A stretch of DNA of 64,000 nt, taken from assembly GCA_902527215.1 (NCBI GenBank), contig CABZOF010000004.1, positions 1-64,000 on the forward strand. Direction: 5' to 3'. This document shows, piece after piece, positions 1 to 12,723 of the stretch; within the stretch, counting starts at the first letter, position 1; every line of letters begins with the position of its first letter. A program made the position numbers and the translations under genes. The notes below the pieces were generated by a model. The model saw only the letters and a program-made list of their open reading frames with translations, did not search any database and was not told where the DNA came from. The stretch comes from an uncultured Pelagibacteraceae bacterium. Lineage in GTDB: Bacteria > Pseudomonadota > Alphaproteobacteria > Pelagibacterales > Pelagibacteraceae.

Positions 1-377
1 AATCAAAATGTGCTGTATTTAGAACTGAGAAAACATTAAAGGAGGGTGTTGATGAAATTAGAAAACCTTATGATGGAATGGACTCTCTTTCTGTAAAAGA
101 TAAGTCATTAATCTTTAATACTGATTTAGTTGAAACACTAGAATTTGACAACTTAATAAGACAAGCAATAACTACAATGGACTCTGCGTATCATAGAAAA
201 GAAAGCAGAGGAGCTCATGCAAGAGAAGATTTCCCAAAAAGAGATGATGAGAATTATATGCAACACACTCTGTCTTGGTGTAATGGTTCAAAAACTAAAA
301 TTAATTATAGACCTGTTCATAGATCAACACTTACAAATGATGTGCAATATTTTCCTCCACAGGAAAGAGTGTATTAA
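1..377 (+). CDS. sdhA: Succinate dehydrogenase flavoprotein subunit, C-terminal end (partial)
   Basis: This is the last ~124 residues of the FAD-binding subunit of succinate dehydrogenase (complex II), which oxidises succinate to fumarate in the TCA cycle on the inner face of the membrane. The visible part contains the family's C-terminal landmarks: [18 protein letters not shown], in which the conserved Arg/His residues of the capping region lie, and the terminal HTLSW and PPQERVY segments. The reading frame is open from base 3, so the gene begins outside the window. Its TAA stop overlaps the sdhB ATG by one base (TAATG), which suggests translational coupling. sdhC and sdhD are expected upstream, out of view. 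Confidence 0.96.
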   Translation, partial: SKCAVFRTEKTLKEGVDEIRKPYDGMDSLSVKDKSLIFNTDLVETLEFDNLIRQAITTMDSAYHRKESRGAHAREDFPKRDDENYMQHTLSWCNGSKTKINYRPVHRSTLTNDVQYFPPQERVY

Positions 378-1147
378 TGGTTCAATTAAATTTACCTGCA
401 AACTCAAAGGTAGAAAAAGGTCAATATTATAAAGATAAAACAGGTTCAAAAAATATTAGAAAAATAAATATTTATAGATGGGATCCATCTAAAAATGAAA
501 ATCCAAGACTTGATACTTATGAAGTTGATATGGATAATTGTTCATCTAAAGTCCTTGATGTTTTAAACAAAATAAAAAATGAAATAGATCCTTCTATAGC
601 TTACAGAAGATCTTGTGCTCATGGAGTTTGTGGATCTTGTGCGATGAATATGAATGGAAAAAATGGTTTAGCATGCACGAAGTCCCATTCTGAACTGGAT
701 GGAGATATTGATATTTATCCTTTACCACATCTAAAAGTCTTAAAAGATTTAATCGGTGATTTAAGCACATTATATAAACAATATGAGTCTGTTGAACCTT
801 GGTTAAAAACCTCAAAAGTAAATGATAAAGAGAATATCCAATCTAAAGACGACAGAGCAAAATTAGATGGATTATATGAATGTATTATGTGTGCATGTTG
901 TTCAACGTCTTGTCCAAGTTATTGGTGGAACGGTGAAAAATATTTAGGTCCTGCAGTTTTACTTCAAGCTTACAGATGGATAATTGATAGTAGAGACGAG
1001 GACAGAAAAGAAAGACTAAAAAAGGTTGCTGACGAACTTAAGCTTTATAGATGTCATACTATCTTGAATTGCACAAATGCTTGTCCCAAGGGCTTAAATC
1101 CTGCAAAAGCTATTGCAGAGATAAAGAAAATGCTTGCAACAGCTTAA
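377..1147 (+). CDS. sdhB: Succinate dehydrogenase iron-sulfur subunit
   Basis: The 256-residue electron-transfer subunit of complex II passes electrons from SdhA's FAD to quinone. All three cluster motifs are present. Cys80, Cys85, Cys88 and Cys100 bind [2Fe-2S]. Cys169, Cys172, Cys175 and Cys236 fit [4Fe-4S]. Cys179, Cys226 and Cys232 fit [3Fe-4S]. The spacing matches the E. coli protein with a constant offset, so the clusters should be intact. The start is fixed by the one-base overlap with the sdhA stop. The N-terminus is about 20 residues longer than in E. coli. A 24-base gap separates it from mmsA. Confidence 0.97.
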   Translation: MVQLNLPANSKVEKGQYYKDKTGSKNIRKINIYRWDPSKNENPRLDTYEVDMDNCSSKVLDVLNKIKNEIDPSIAYRRSCAHGVCGSCAMNMNGKNGLACTKSHSELDGDIDIYPLPHLKVLKDLIGDLSTLYKQYESVEPWLKTSKVNDKENIQSKDDRAKLDGLYECIMCACCSTSCPSYWWNGEKYLGPAVLLQAYRWIIDSRDEDRKERLKKVADELKLYRCHTILNCTNACPKGLNPAKAIAEIKKMLATA

Positions 1148-1171
1148 TTACTTAATTAAATAATTTCATTC

Positions 1172-3632
<2,461 letters not shown>

Positions 3633-4793
3633 ATGAATATCCACGAGCACCAGGCAAAAGAAATACTTAAAAAGTATGGCGCGGTTGTACCCGAAGGCGT
3701 TTATGCTTTTAATGTAAATGAATTAATTGAAAAAGTAAAAAATCTCAAAGCCGATAAGTATGTATTAAAAGCTCAAATTCATGCAGGAGGTAGAGGAAAG
3801 GCTGGAGGAGTTAAAATTGTTGATAATATTGCTCTTTTGGAAGAGGAAGCGAAAAAATTGTTTGGTAAAACATTAGTTACTCATCAAACTGGACCCTCAG
3901 GAAGAGAAGTGAAAAGATTGTATGTTGAAAATGCATCAGAAATAGAAAAAGAATTCTATCTGTCTTGTCTTGTTGACAGAGCATCTGCGAAAATTGCATT
4001 TATTTCCAGTGATCAGGGGGGAATGAATATTGAGGAAGTTGCTGTAAAATCACCAGAGAAAATAATCACTACTAAAGTAGATTTTAATGAAAGTATTTCA
4101 GAGGAAGACTGTAACAAAATTATTAAAATTTTTAATTTAGACAAAGATGCAAGTAAACAAGCAATCAATTTAATAAAATCAATTTACAAAATGTTCATTG
4201 ATACAGATGCAAATTTAGTAGAGATAAATCCTCTCATTTTAACCAAAAAAAACAAAATTGTATGTTTGGATGCAAAGATGACTTTTGACGAAAATGCATT
4301 ATTTAAACATCCAGAAATTCAAAAACTTAGAGACTTAAATGAAGAAGAAGAAACTGAAATTGAAGCAAGCAAATATGATCTTGCATACATTAAATTGGAT
4401 GGAAATATAGGATGTATGGTAAATGGTGCTGGATTAGCAATGGCTACTATGGATATTATTAAATTATTTGGAGAAGAGCCTGCAAATTTTTTAGATGTAG
4501 GTGGTGGTGCCTCTAAAGAAAAAGTTTCAGCAGCATTTAAAATTATCTTATCTGACAAAAATGTAAAAGGAATACTAATAAATATTTTTGGAGGAATAAT
4601 GAGATGTGACGTACTCGCACAAGGTGTTGTAGATGCAGCAAAAGAAATTAAAATTAAAGTTCCTTTAGTAGTGAGACTAGCAGGTACAAATTTCAAAGAG
4701 GGAAAAGAAATTTTAGATAATTCAGGATTAGAGATTATTTCTGCAAATGATTTATCCGATGCAGCAAAAAAAATTGTTGAGGCAATTAAATAA
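3633..4793 (+). CDS. sucC: Succinyl-CoA ligase (ADP-forming), beta subunit
   Basis: The ATP-grasp beta subunit of succinyl-CoA synthetase converts succinyl-CoA, Pi and ADP to succinate, ATP and CoA. It has 386 residues, the usual length. The N-terminus has the family signature [11 protein letters not shown] and the grasp-loop [10 protein letters not shown]. The C-terminal ligase domain contains the phosphate-binding [15 protein letters not shown] segment. It directly follows mdh without a spacer and overlaps sucD by one base (TAATG), as expected for an obligate alpha/beta pair. Confidence 0.97.
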   Translation: MNIHEHQAKEILKKYGAVVPEGVYAFNVNELIEKVKNLKADKYVLKAQIHAGGRGKAGGVKIVDNIALLEEEAKKLFGKTLVTHQTGPSGREVKRLYVENASEIEKEFYLSCLVDRASAKIAFISSDQGGMNIEEVAVKSPEKIITTKVDFNESISEEDCNKIIKIFNLDKDASKQAINLIKSIYKMFIDTDANLVEINPLILTKKNKIVCLDAKMTFDENALFKHPEIQKLRDLNEEEETEIEASKYDLAYIKLDGNIGCMVNGAGLAMATMDIIKLFGEEPANFLDVGGGASKEKVSAAFKIILSDKNVKGILINIFGGIMRCDVLAQGVVDAAKEIKIKVPLVVRLAGTNFKEGKEILDNSGLEIISANDLSDAAKKIVEAIK

Positions 4794-5668
4794 TGTCAGT
4801 TTTAATTAACAAGGATACAAAAGTAATTTGTCAAGGTTTCACTGGAGCTCATGGAACTTTTCATTCTGAACAATCTATTAAGTATGGAACTAACTTGGTT
4901 GGTGGAGTTACTCCAAAAAAAGGAGGTCAAATTCATTTGGAAAGACCAGTATTTAATACTGTTAAAGAAGCTAAAGATCAGACAGGTGCAAATGCAACAA
5001 TGATTTATGTTCCTGCAAAGTTTGCAGCTTCAGCAATTATAGAGGCAATTGATTCATCTATAGAATTGATTGTATGTATAAGTGAGGGAATTCCAGTTTT
5101 AGACATGCTTAAAGTAAAAAGAAGACTTTTTAACTCTAAATCGAGACTTATTGGTCCCAACTGTCCAGGTATAATAACTCCTGATGAATGTAAAATTGGA
5201 ATAATGCCTGGAAATATTCATAAAAAAGGAACAGTAGGAATTGTTTCTAGGTCAGGAACATTAACTTACGAGGCTGTAGCCCAAACCTCAGAAAATGGCC
5301 TTGGTCAATCTACATGTATAGGAATAGGTGGAGATCCAATACATGGTACAAATTTTATTGATTGTTTAGATCTGTTTTTAAATGATGAAAAAACTGAGTC
5401 TATAGTAATGATTGGTGAGATCGGAGGGACTGCTGAAGAAGAAGCTGCTGAATTTATAAAAAATCATAAGATAAACAAACCAATGGTTGGATTTGTAGCT
5501 GGAATTACAGCACCACCTGGCAGACGAATGGGTCATGCTGGTGCAATAATATCAGGGGGAAAAGGTAACGCTGATGAAAAAATTAAAATTATGGAAAAAT
5601 CTGGTATTACAATGGCAAAATCACCATCTGAAATTGGAATAACTCTATTGAATAAATTATCTAATTGA
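4793..5668 (+). CDS. sucD: Succinyl-CoA ligase, alpha subunit
   Basis: The alpha subunit binds CoA and carries the phosphohistidine of succinyl-CoA synthetase. In the 291-residue sequence the N-terminal CoA-binding fold includes [13 protein letters not shown]. The active-site His248 lies in [14 protein letters not shown], equivalent to His246 of E. coli. The [10 protein letters not shown] segment is also present. A 33-base spacer with a perfect TATAAT separates it from sucA. Confidence 0.97.
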   Translation: MSVLINKDTKVICQGFTGAHGTFHSEQSIKYGTNLVGGVTPKKGGQIHLERPVFNTVKEAKDQTGANATMIYVPAKFAASAIIEAIDSSIELIVCISEGIPVLDMLKVKRRLFNSKSRLIGPNCPGIITPDECKIGIMPGNIHKKGTVGIVSRSGTLTYEAVAQTSENGLGQSTCIGIGGDPIHGTNFIDCLDLFLNDEKTESIVMIGEIGGTAEEEAAEFIKNHKINKPMVGFVAGITAPPGRRMGHAGAIISGGKGNADEKIKIMEKSGITMAKSPSEIGITLLNKLSN

Positions 5669-5690
5669 TAACACCTTATTCGTGTATAAT
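5665..5690 (+). promoter_or_regulatory. Candidate internal promoter before sucA
   Basis: A perfect -10 hexamer TATAAT lies at 5685-5690 in the short sucD-sucA spacer. TTGATA lies at 5665-5670, overlapping the sucD stop, but the 14-base gap between them is short for sigma70. Transcription would begin around 5697, about five bases before the sucA ATG at 5702, where no Shine-Dalgarno is visible. This fits a leaderless or near-leaderless internal start. The -10 is seen in the sequence; its use is inferred. Confidence 0.4.
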
Positions 5691-5701
5691 TATATTTAAA
5701 A

Positions 5702-8596
5702 ATGTCATCATCTAAAAATTTAGAATACAAAAAAACTTCATTTCTTAATAAATCAAATAGTGCATTTATAGAACAAATGTATGTGAAGTATGTAAATAAT
5801 GATCCAAATTTACCTGAAAGTTGGAAAACATATTTTATAGATATTGGTGATGATATTAATTCAATTGTTAAAGAGGTTAATGGACCATCTTGGAGTCCAA
5901 GTAAAAATAAAATTGATGAGAGTAAAATATTTGAAAATGAAATCGAGATTCTAGAAAGTCAAAATAAAGAAATATATCAAAACGATATAGTTGCAAGTAA
6001 CAGCAATTCTATTAAAGCAGTCTCTTTGATTAGAGCTTATAGACAGCGTGGTCATTTATTATCAAAAGTTGATCCATTAGAAATGAGAGAAAGTGAGTAT
6101 CTTGACGAACTACATCCTGAAAATTATGGATTTAAAAAAGATGATTATAGTAAAAAAATTTACTTAGATGGTGTCTTAAATAAAGAATATTCTAACATAA
6201 AAGAAATTCTCTCCGTATTAAGAAAAATTTATTGTGGAAATATTGGTTACGAATATATGCATATTTCAAATCCAACAGAGAGAAAATGGTTTCGTGATAG
6301 AGTTGAAAAAGATGAAAATGCATTGAAATTTACAGTAAATGGTAAAGGTGCAATTTTAAACAAATTAATACAAGCTGAGGGATTTGAGAAATTTTTGCAT
6401 ACTAAATATGTGGGATCAAAAAGATTTGGTCTTGATGGTGGTGAAAGTTTGATACCTGCGTTAGAGCAAATAATTAAAATTGGCGGTCAGTCAAATATTA
6501 AAGAAGTCAAAATTGGAATGTCTCACAGAGGGAGACTAAATGTTTTAGCTAACGTCTTACAAAAATCATACAAAAGAATATTTAATGAATTTGCAGGTGA
6601 AATAAACAATACAGACGAGGATAGTGCTGGGGATGTGAAATATCATTTGGGAGCTTCATCTGACAGAGAATTTGATGGAAATTCTGTACATGTGAGTTTA
6701 ACAGATAATCCTTCGCATTTGGAAGCAGTTAATCCAGTAGTATTGGGTCAGACTAGAGCCAAACAATTTTTTCATAAAGATACTGATAGAAACAAAGTAA
6801 TTCCAATTTTAATTCATGGTGATGCTGCTTTTGCAGGTCAAGGTATTGTTGCTGAATGTTTTGCAATGTCGGGTCTACCTGGACATAATACAGGTGGAAC
6901 TATTCATATAATAGTTAACAATCAAATAGGATTTACCACAAGTCCAAGGTTTGCAAGATCTTCCCCTCACCCATCAGATATTGCAAAAATGGTTGATGCG
7001 CCTATAATCCATGTTAATGGAGATGATCCAGAGGCTGTAGTTTATGGCTCAAGGATTGCAACTGAATTTAGATTAAAGTTTAATAGAGATGTAGTCATCG
7101 ACTTAGTTTGCTACAGACGATTTGGACATAATGAGGGAGATGAGCCATCATTCACTCAACCATTGATGTACAAAAAAATTAGATCACATCAATCAACAGC
7201 AAATATATATGGATCTAAGCTTATTAATGAAAATTTAATATCTAAAGAAAGTTTAAATGATCAAATAAAAAAATTTAAAGATCTTTTAGATGATCAATTT
7301 AAAACAGCTAAAGATTATAATCCTAAAATTGAATGGTTTGAAGGAGCATGGTCTAGCTATAAACCTAAAAAAGGGAAAGATAAAAGAGGAATTACTGGAG
7401 CAGATGAAAAAATACTTAAAAATATTTCAGATAAAATAAATGTCGTTCCATCCGAAATAAATATTCATAAAACTATAAGCAAAATTTTACAAAGTAGAAA
7501 AAAATCTGTCGATGCTGGTTTAAATATTGACTGGTCTACCGCTGAATCATTAGCTTTTGGTTCATTATTAGATGAGGGTTTTCCAGTTCGATTTGTAGGA
7601 CAAGATTCTGGAAGAGGAACATTCAGTCAGAGACATTCAGTTTTAAGAGACCAAACGAATAACTCCAGATATATTCCATTAAATAATATTTCAAAACATC
7701 AAAAAAAATTTGAAATAGTTGATAGTTTTTTGTCAGAACTTGCAGTTTTAGGATTTGAATATGGGTATAGTTTAGTAGAACCAAATACTCTTACTCTTTG
7801 GGAAGCTCAATTTGGTGATTTTGCTAATGGTGCGCAAGTCATAATTGATCAATTTATTACATCTGGTGAAAGAAAATGGCAAAGAGCATCAGGTTTAGTA
7901 ATGTTATTACCTCATGGTTATGAAGGTCAAGGGCCAGAACATTCATCAGCTAGACTTGAAAGATTTTTACAAATGTGTGCAAATGATAATCTTCAAGTTA
8001 TGAATTGCACAACTCCAGCAAATTATTTTCACGCTTTACGTAGACAGATACATCGTGATTTTAGAAAACCACTTGTAATCATGACGCCTAAATCTTTGTT
8101 AAGAAATAAGTTTTGTGTATCAACCATTGATGATTTTAGTAAGCAAACGTCATTTCACCGAATAATGTGGGATCACGCATTAAGCGATCAATCCAAAAAT
8201 TTTATTAAATTAAAAAAATCTAGTGAAATAAAAAAAGTTATAATTTGTTCAGGGAAAGTGTACTTCGATCTTTTAAATGCTAGAGAAAAGTTAAAAAGAG
8301 ATGATGTGGTAATGTTTAGAATAGAGCAACTTTATCCTTTTCCAGCAAAGAGCTTAGTAAAAGAACTTAAACCATATGCAAAAAATGCTAATTTTTATTG
8401 GTGTCAGGAAGAGCCAAAAAATATGGGTGCATGGTTTTCAGTGAGAGATTATATACAATGGACTTTAGATACTATTAAAGCTAAAAATAACGAAGTTTCT
8501 TATATTGGAAGAAGTCCTGATGCATCACCAGCTACTGGATATGCTAAAAGGCATCAACTTGAGCAACAAGAAATTATAAATGAAGTATTTAATTAA
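5702..8596 (+). CDS. sucA: 2-oxoglutarate dehydrogenase E1 component
   Basis: The thiamine-diphosphate E1 subunit decarboxylates 2-oxoglutarate and succinylates the lipoyl group of SucB. At 964 residues it has the family's usual length. Visible landmarks are the N-terminal [11 protein letters not shown] docking segment, [14 protein letters not shown], the ThDP/Mg-binding region [13 protein letters not shown], the loop [12 protein letters not shown], and the C-terminal transketolase-like [20 protein letters not shown]. The start follows a candidate internal promoter. The stop overlaps the sucB ATG by one base, so E1 and E2 are probably coupled. Confidence 0.97.
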   Translation: MSSSKNLEYKKTSFLNKSNSAFIEQMYVKYVNNDPNLPESWKTYFIDIGDDINSIVKEVNGPSWSPSKNKIDESKIFENEIEILESQNKEIYQNDIVASNSNSIKAVSLIRAYRQRGHLLSKVDPLEMRESEYLDELHPENYGFKKDDYSKKIYLDGVLNKEYSNIKEILSVLRKIYCGNIGYEYMHISNPTERKWFRDRVEKDENALKFTVNGKGAILNKLIQAEGFEKFLHTKYVGSKRFGLDGGESLIPALEQIIKIGGQSNIKEVKIGMSHRGRLNVLANVLQKSYKRIFNEFAGEINNTDEDSAGDVKYHLGASSDREFDGNSVHVSLTDNPSHLEAVNPVVLGQTRAKQFFHKDTDRNKVIPILIHGDAAFAGQGIVAECFAMSGLPGHNTGGTIHIIVNNQIGFTTSPRFARSSPHPSDIAKMVDAPIIHVNGDDPEAVVYGSRIATEFRLKFNRDVVIDLVCYRRFGHNEGDEPSFTQPLMYKKIRSHQSTANIYGSKLINENLISKESLNDQIKKFKDLLDDQFKTAKDYNPKIEWFEGAWSSYKPKKGKDKRGITGADEKILKNISDKINVVPSEINIHKTISKILQSRKKSVDAGLNIDWSTAESLAFGSLLDEGFPVRFVGQDSGRGTFSQRHSVLRDQTNNSRYIPLNNISKHQKKFEIVDSFLSELAVLGFEYGYSLVEPNTLTLWEAQFGDFANGAQVIIDQFITSGERKWQRASGLVMLLPHGYEGQGPEHSSARLERFLQMCANDNLQVMNCTTPANYFHALRRQIHRDFRKPLVIMTPKSLLRNKFCVSTIDDFSKQTSFHRIMWDHALSDQSKNFIKLKKSSEIKKVIICSGKVYFDLLNAREKLKRDDVVMFRIEQLYPFPAKSLVKELKPYAKNANFYWCQEEPKNMGAWFSVRDYIQWTLDTIKAKNNEVSYIGRSPDASPATGYAKRHQLEQQEIINEVFN

Positions 8597-9918
8597 TGAG
8601 TGAAAAAATTTTAGTTCCAACGTTAGGTGAAAGTATAACAGAAGCAACAGTTTCTAAATGGTTGAAAAAAGAAGGTGAAACAGTTCAGGTGGATGAAGCA
8701 ATAGTTGAACTGGAAACTGATAAAGTAAATTTAGAAGTTCCTTCACCTATTAATGGGACATTATCAGAAATTAGTTTTAGAGCTGGAGATACAGTTGAAG
8801 TTGGAGCTGTTTTGGGCTCAATTTCTGAGGGGAATGTTGATATTAAAAATGTACCCGAAAGCAAAGAACAACTTGAGGATAATGAAGAGAAAGAATTTAA
8901 AGATCAGAAAAGCAATGTAATTAATTTAGATATAGAAAAAAAACCTCAAACCAAGTTAGAAGAACCATTAGTATTAACTGAAGATAAATCAATGGAGCTA
9001 TTAGAAGAAGAGCCTTTACTTTTAACTGAAGAAGTAGAAACAGAGGAAACCTCACAACAACCAATTATTCTCTCCCCTGCAGTAAGAAAAATGGTTGCAG
9101 AAAAAAATATCAACCTAGATAATGTAAAGGGAACAGGTAAAGCAGGAAGAATTTTAAAAGGTGATCTAATTACTATGATGGGAGCCAACCCACAACCCAA
9201 CCAGAGAAGAATTCAATACGGTGAAGAAGAAAGAATTAAAATGACCCGTTTAAGACAAACGATTGCAAAGAGATTAAAACAAGCTCAAGAAAATGCAGCA
9301 ATGTTAACTACTTTTAACGAGGTTGATATGTCTGGGATTATGGCAATGAGAAAAGATAACCAAGAAGATTTCAAAAGTAGATATGGAATTAAATTAGGCT
9401 TAATGTCATTTTTTGTTAAAGCTTGTGTTGTTGGACTAAAATTATTTCCAGCAATTAACGCTGAGATTGAAGATCAAGACATAATTTATAAGAATTATTA
9501 TAATATTAGTTTCGCTGTTGGAACTGAAAGGGGTTTAGTAGTTCCAGTGCTTAGAAATGCAGATGAGATGTCATTTGCTGAAATAGAAAAAGAAATAAAA
9601 AAATTATCTGAAAAAGCAAACTCAGGTAGTTTAACAATTGAGGACTTACAAGGAGGTACATTTACAATTAGTAATGGAGGTGTATATGGTTCCATGCTTT
9701 CAACACCAATATTAAACCCTCCTCAATCAGGTGTATTAGGTATGCATAATATTGTTGAAAGACCAGTAAATGATAATGGTGAGATAAAAATAAAACCAAT
9801 AATGTACTTAGCTTTGTCTTATGATCATAGAATTATTGATGGAAAGGAATCCGTGTCGTTCTTAAAAACTGTTAAAGAAAATTTAGAAGACCCTAGAAGA
9901 TTGTTTTTAAATATCTAA
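8596..9918 (+). CDS. sucB: 2-oxoglutarate dehydrogenase E2, dihydrolipoyl succinyltransferase
   Basis: E2 is the core of the 2-oxoglutarate dehydrogenase complex and transfers succinyl from lipoate to CoA. In this 440-residue protein the lipoyl domain covers ~1-77 with the lipoylated Lys43 in ETDKVNLEV. An acidic linker covers ~80-157. The peripheral subunit-binding domain, starting [10 protein letters not shown], spans ~159-191. The catalytic domain follows, with His411 and Asp415 in [11 protein letters not shown]. The linker holds two near-identical nine-residue units, EEPLVLTED and EEPLLLTEE, in place of the usual Ala/Pro-rich sequence. One-base overlaps occur at both ends (sucA and lpdA). 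Confidence 0.97.
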   Translation: MSEKILVPTLGESITEATVSKWLKKEGETVQVDEAIVELETDKVNLEVPSPINGTLSEISFRAGDTVEVGAVLGSISEGNVDIKNVPESKEQLEDNEEKEFKDQKSNVINLDIEKKPQTKLEEPLVLTEDKSMELLEEEPLLLTEEVETEETSQQPIILSPAVRKMVAEKNINLDNVKGTGKAGRILKGDLITMMGANPQPNQRRIQYGEEERIKMTRLRQTIAKRLKQAQENAAMLTTFNEVDMSGIMAMRKDNQEDFKSRYGIKLGLMSFFVKACVVGLKLFPAINAEIEDQDIIYKNYYNISFAVGTERGLVVPVLRNADEMSFAEIEKEIKKLSEKANSGSLTIEDLQGGTFTISNGGVYGSMLSTPILNPPQSGVLGMHNIVERPVNDNGEIKIKPIMYLALSYDHRIIDGKESVSFLKTVKENLEDPRRLFLNI

Positions 9919-11312
9919 TGGCTGAAAAATTTGATGTTACTGTAATTGGGGGAGGACCTGCAGGATATGTTTGTGCGATTAGATTATCACAATTAGGATT
10001 AAAAACTGCATGTATAGAGTCCAGAGGATCTTTGGGAGGCACTTGTCTTAATATAGGATGTATTCCATCTAAAAGTCTATTAAATATGTCAGAAAGTTTT
10101 CATAAAGCTAAAAGTTTCTCTAATATTGGCATTGAAACTGGTGAAATTAAGCTAAATCTGGAAAAAATGATGAGTAATAAAGATAATTCAGTTTCAACAC
10201 TGACAAAAGGAGTGGAGTTTTTATTTAAAAAAAATAAAGTTACTTACATTAAAGGAGTAGGATCTTTTAGTGGAAATAATGAAATTTTAGTTAAAAATGA
10301 TAAATCAGAAATAAAAATTAAAACAGATAAAACCATAATAAGCACAGGATCTGAACCTTTATCTCTTCCAGGTATAGATTTTGATGAAGAAAAAATTCTT
10401 TCATCTACAGGTGCTCTAAATATTTCTAAGCTTCCAAAAAAAATGGTTGTTGTTGGGGGTGGCTATATTGGATTGGAGATGGGTTCTGTTTGGTCAAGAT
10501 TAGGAACTGAGGTTCACGTCATAGAATATTTAGATCACATCACCCCAGGACTCGATAAAGAAATTTCAAATGAATTTATGAAAATTTTAAAAAAACAGAA
10601 TATTAAATTTGAATTAAATACTAAAGTTGAAAAAATTACTAAAAATGACAAAGGAGTAATTATAGAAACGACAAATAAAGATTCAAAAAATAATATTGAA
10701 GCTGACGTAGTTTTGATTTCTGTTGGAAGAAAACCCTATACAGATAAATTAAATTTAGAAAAAATTGGAGTAAATCTTGATCAAAAAGGAAAAATAAAAG
10801 TTAACAAAAATTTTGAAACCAATGTAAAAAATGTTTATGCAATAGGAGATGTTATAGATGGACCTATGTTGGCTCATAAGGCTGAGGAGGAAGGAATAGC
10901 CGTAGCAGAGCTAATTGCTGGACAGTCAGGTCATGTGAATTATGATATCATACCAGGTGTAATTTATACTTCACCAGAGGTAGCATATGTTGGTAAAAAC
11001 GAGGAAGAATTAAAAGAAAAAAAAATAAACTTTAAAGTTGGCAAATTCCCATTTATGGCAAACTCAAGGGCTAAAGCAATAAATGAGCCAGAGGGATTTG
11101 TTAAAATATTAGCTGAAAGTACATCAGATAGAGTTTTAGGTGTGCACATAATTGGTCCACATGCTGGTGAAATGATTGCTGAGATGTCAGTTGCTATGGA
11201 ATTTGGAGCAAGTTCAGAGGATATAGCAAGAACTTGTCATGCACATCCTACTTTCTCAGAAGCAATTAAAGAAGCAGCTCTATCAGTTGATAAAAGACAA
11301 ATACACTCTTAG
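9918..11312 (+). CDS. lpdA: Dihydrolipoyl dehydrogenase (E3)
   Basis: This FAD flavoenzyme reoxidises dihydrolipoate with NAD+ for the 2-oxoacid dehydrogenase complexes and the glycine cleavage system. The 464-residue protein has the FAD site IGGGPAGYVCAIR, the redox disulfide Cys43/Cys48 in GGTCLNIGCIPSKS, the NAD site GGGYIGLEMGSVW, and the His443/Glu448 dyad in HAHPTFSEA. Its position after sucB indicates it serves the 2-oxoglutarate complex, though it may be shared with others. It is the last gene of the TCA block; the next start lies ~58 bases away and no intrinsic terminator is visible between them. Confidence 0.97.
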   Translation: MAEKFDVTVIGGGPAGYVCAIRLSQLGLKTACIESRGSLGGTCLNIGCIPSKSLLNMSESFHKAKSFSNIGIETGEIKLNLEKMMSNKDNSVSTLTKGVEFLFKKNKVTYIKGVGSFSGNNEILVKNDKSEIKIKTDKTIISTGSEPLSLPGIDFDEEKILSSTGALNISKLPKKMVVVGGGYIGLEMGSVWSRLGTEVHVIEYLDHITPGLDKEISNEFMKILKKQNIKFELNTKVEKITKNDKGVIIETTNKDSKNNIEADVVLISVGRKPYTDKLNLEKIGVNLDQKGKIKVNKNFETNVKNVYAIGDVIDGPMLAHKAEEEGIAVAELIAGQSGHVNYDIIPGVIYTSPEVAYVGKNEEELKEKKINFKVGKFPFMANSRAKAINEPEGFVKILAESTSDRVLGVHIIGPHAGEMIAEMSVAMEFGASSEDIARTCHAHPTFSEAIKEAALSVDKRQIHS

Positions 11313-11370
11313 ATTAATTTAAAATCATATCTTTCATTATATTAATTGTATAGACGTGATATATTTAAGT

Positions 11371-12723
11371 ATGAGTCTAGATTTAGGTAAAAAATTTTTT
11401 TCACAAAAAAATTTCAAAGATGCAGAAAAAATCTTTCTAGATTTGAGTAAAAATAATAATAACTTCGAAATTAATTATAATCTTGCAATTATTAATTTTG
11501 AATTAAAGAATATTAAAAAGAGTCTAAAATTTTTTGATAAATGTAAGAAAATCGATCCTAAATCTTTAAATACTTATTTAAAAGTTGCATATTTAGAGCA
11601 GTCTAGTGGCTATATAGAAAAATCATTATCAACTTATCTTAAAGTTCTAGATATAAATATAAGAGATATTAGAGCGTATTATGGAATTTTCACATTAAAT
11701 CCAAATTTTCTTAAAACAAGTCATTTTGAAATTATTAAACAAATTCACGATAATCCAAATGCAAATATTTTAGAAAAGTTTTTATCTAAATTCTTACTTT
11801 CTAAAAAAGAAAAGAAAGAAAAAAACTATCAAAAAGAATTAGCTTTTTTAAATAATTCACACAGCCTCTGTTTTGACTTTAAAAAAGAATATAATCTTCA
11901 ATCACAAAAGTATTATTCAAAAATAATTTTAGAACATTACAATCAATCAAATTTTATAGAAAATGAAAAAAAAGAACATTTATTGAATGATATTTCACCA
12001 ATATTTATTATAGGCTTACCAAGATCGGGATCAACACTAGTTGAAGCAATTATAACTTCTGCAGAAGGCAATATTCCATCGTTTGGAGAATCTGCTTTCA
12101 TTAATATGGGTGTAATAAATCAACTTTCAACTAAAATATTATTAGATGATAAAAACCAAGGAACATTTAATTTTAGAGTAAATGAATTCAAAGATTTTGT
12201 TAATAAGAAGTATTCACAATTTTCTCTGATTGAAAAAGATGTTAATTATTTTGTAGATAAATCTTTAGAGAATTTCTTTAACATTGATTTTATACTTAAA
12301 ATATTTCCCAAAGCTAAATTTTTACACTGTCATAGAAATCCCAAGGACTCCATTGTAGGAATTTATCAATCATTACTACCTGACTTATCTTGGACACATA
12401 GTATACAAAATATAATTACTTATATTGATAACTATAGAAAAATAATGAAATATTTTAAAAAAAAATATCCGAATATTATACATGATGTATCTCTTGAGAA
12501 TCTTACACAAAATAAAGAAAAAATTTCTAAAGAACTATTTAATTTTTGTGGATTAAAATGGGATACTAATGTACTCGAATTTTATAAGAGAGATGATTTA
12601 GATATTAGGACCACAAGTAATATTCAAATTAGAAATAAGATTACTAGTTATGATATTGATAAGTATTCAAAATATTATAATCTATTTAAGGATTACCAAG
12701 ATAAGTATCCTTGGTTGAAATAA
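11371..12723 (+). CDS. TPR-repeat protein with C-terminal sulfotransferase domain
   Basis: The N-terminal ~130 residues show TPR-like helix pairs (LGKKFFSQKNFKDAEKIFLDL, then a YNLAIINFELKNIKKSLKFF unit and one more). The C-terminal half has the PAPS-binding P-loop IIGLPRSGSTLVEAI and, further on, HCHRNPKDSIVGIYQS, which matches the 3'-phosphate-binding Arg/Ser motif of the sulfotransferase_3 type. It presumably transfers sulfate from PAPS to an unknown acceptor; this is family-level inference. I use the ATG at 11371; a GTG at 11356 would add five residues. It lies between lpdA and priA and abuts priA with no spacer. It has no obvious functional link to either neighbour. Confidence 0.8.
   Translation: MSLDLGKKFFSQKNFKDAEKIFLDLSKNNNNFEINYNLAIINFELKNIKKSLKFFDKCKKIDPKSLNTYLKVAYLEQSSGYIEKSLSTYLKVLDINIRDIRAYYGIFTLNPNFLKTSHFEIIKQIHDNPNANILEKFLSKFLLSKKEKKEKNYQKELAFLNNSHSLCFDFKKEYNLQSQKYYSKIILEHYNQSNFIENEKKEHLLNDISPIFIIGLPRSGSTLVEAIITSAEGNIPSFGESAFINMGVINQLSTKILLDDKNQGTFNFRVNEFKDFVNKKYSQFSLIEKDVNYFVDKSLENFFNIDFILKIFPKAKFLHCHRNPKDSIVGIYQSLLPDLSWTHSIQNIITYIDNYRKIMKYFKKKYPNIIHDVSLENLTQNKEKISKELFNFCGLKWDTNVLEFYKRDDLDIRTTSNIQIRNKITSYDIDKYSKYYNLFKDYQDKYPWLK

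Noticed and set aside
4319..4696. Open frame of 125 codons antisense to sucC
   Set aside because: Lies wholly inside sucC, with no family motifs; an antisense by-product of codon bias.
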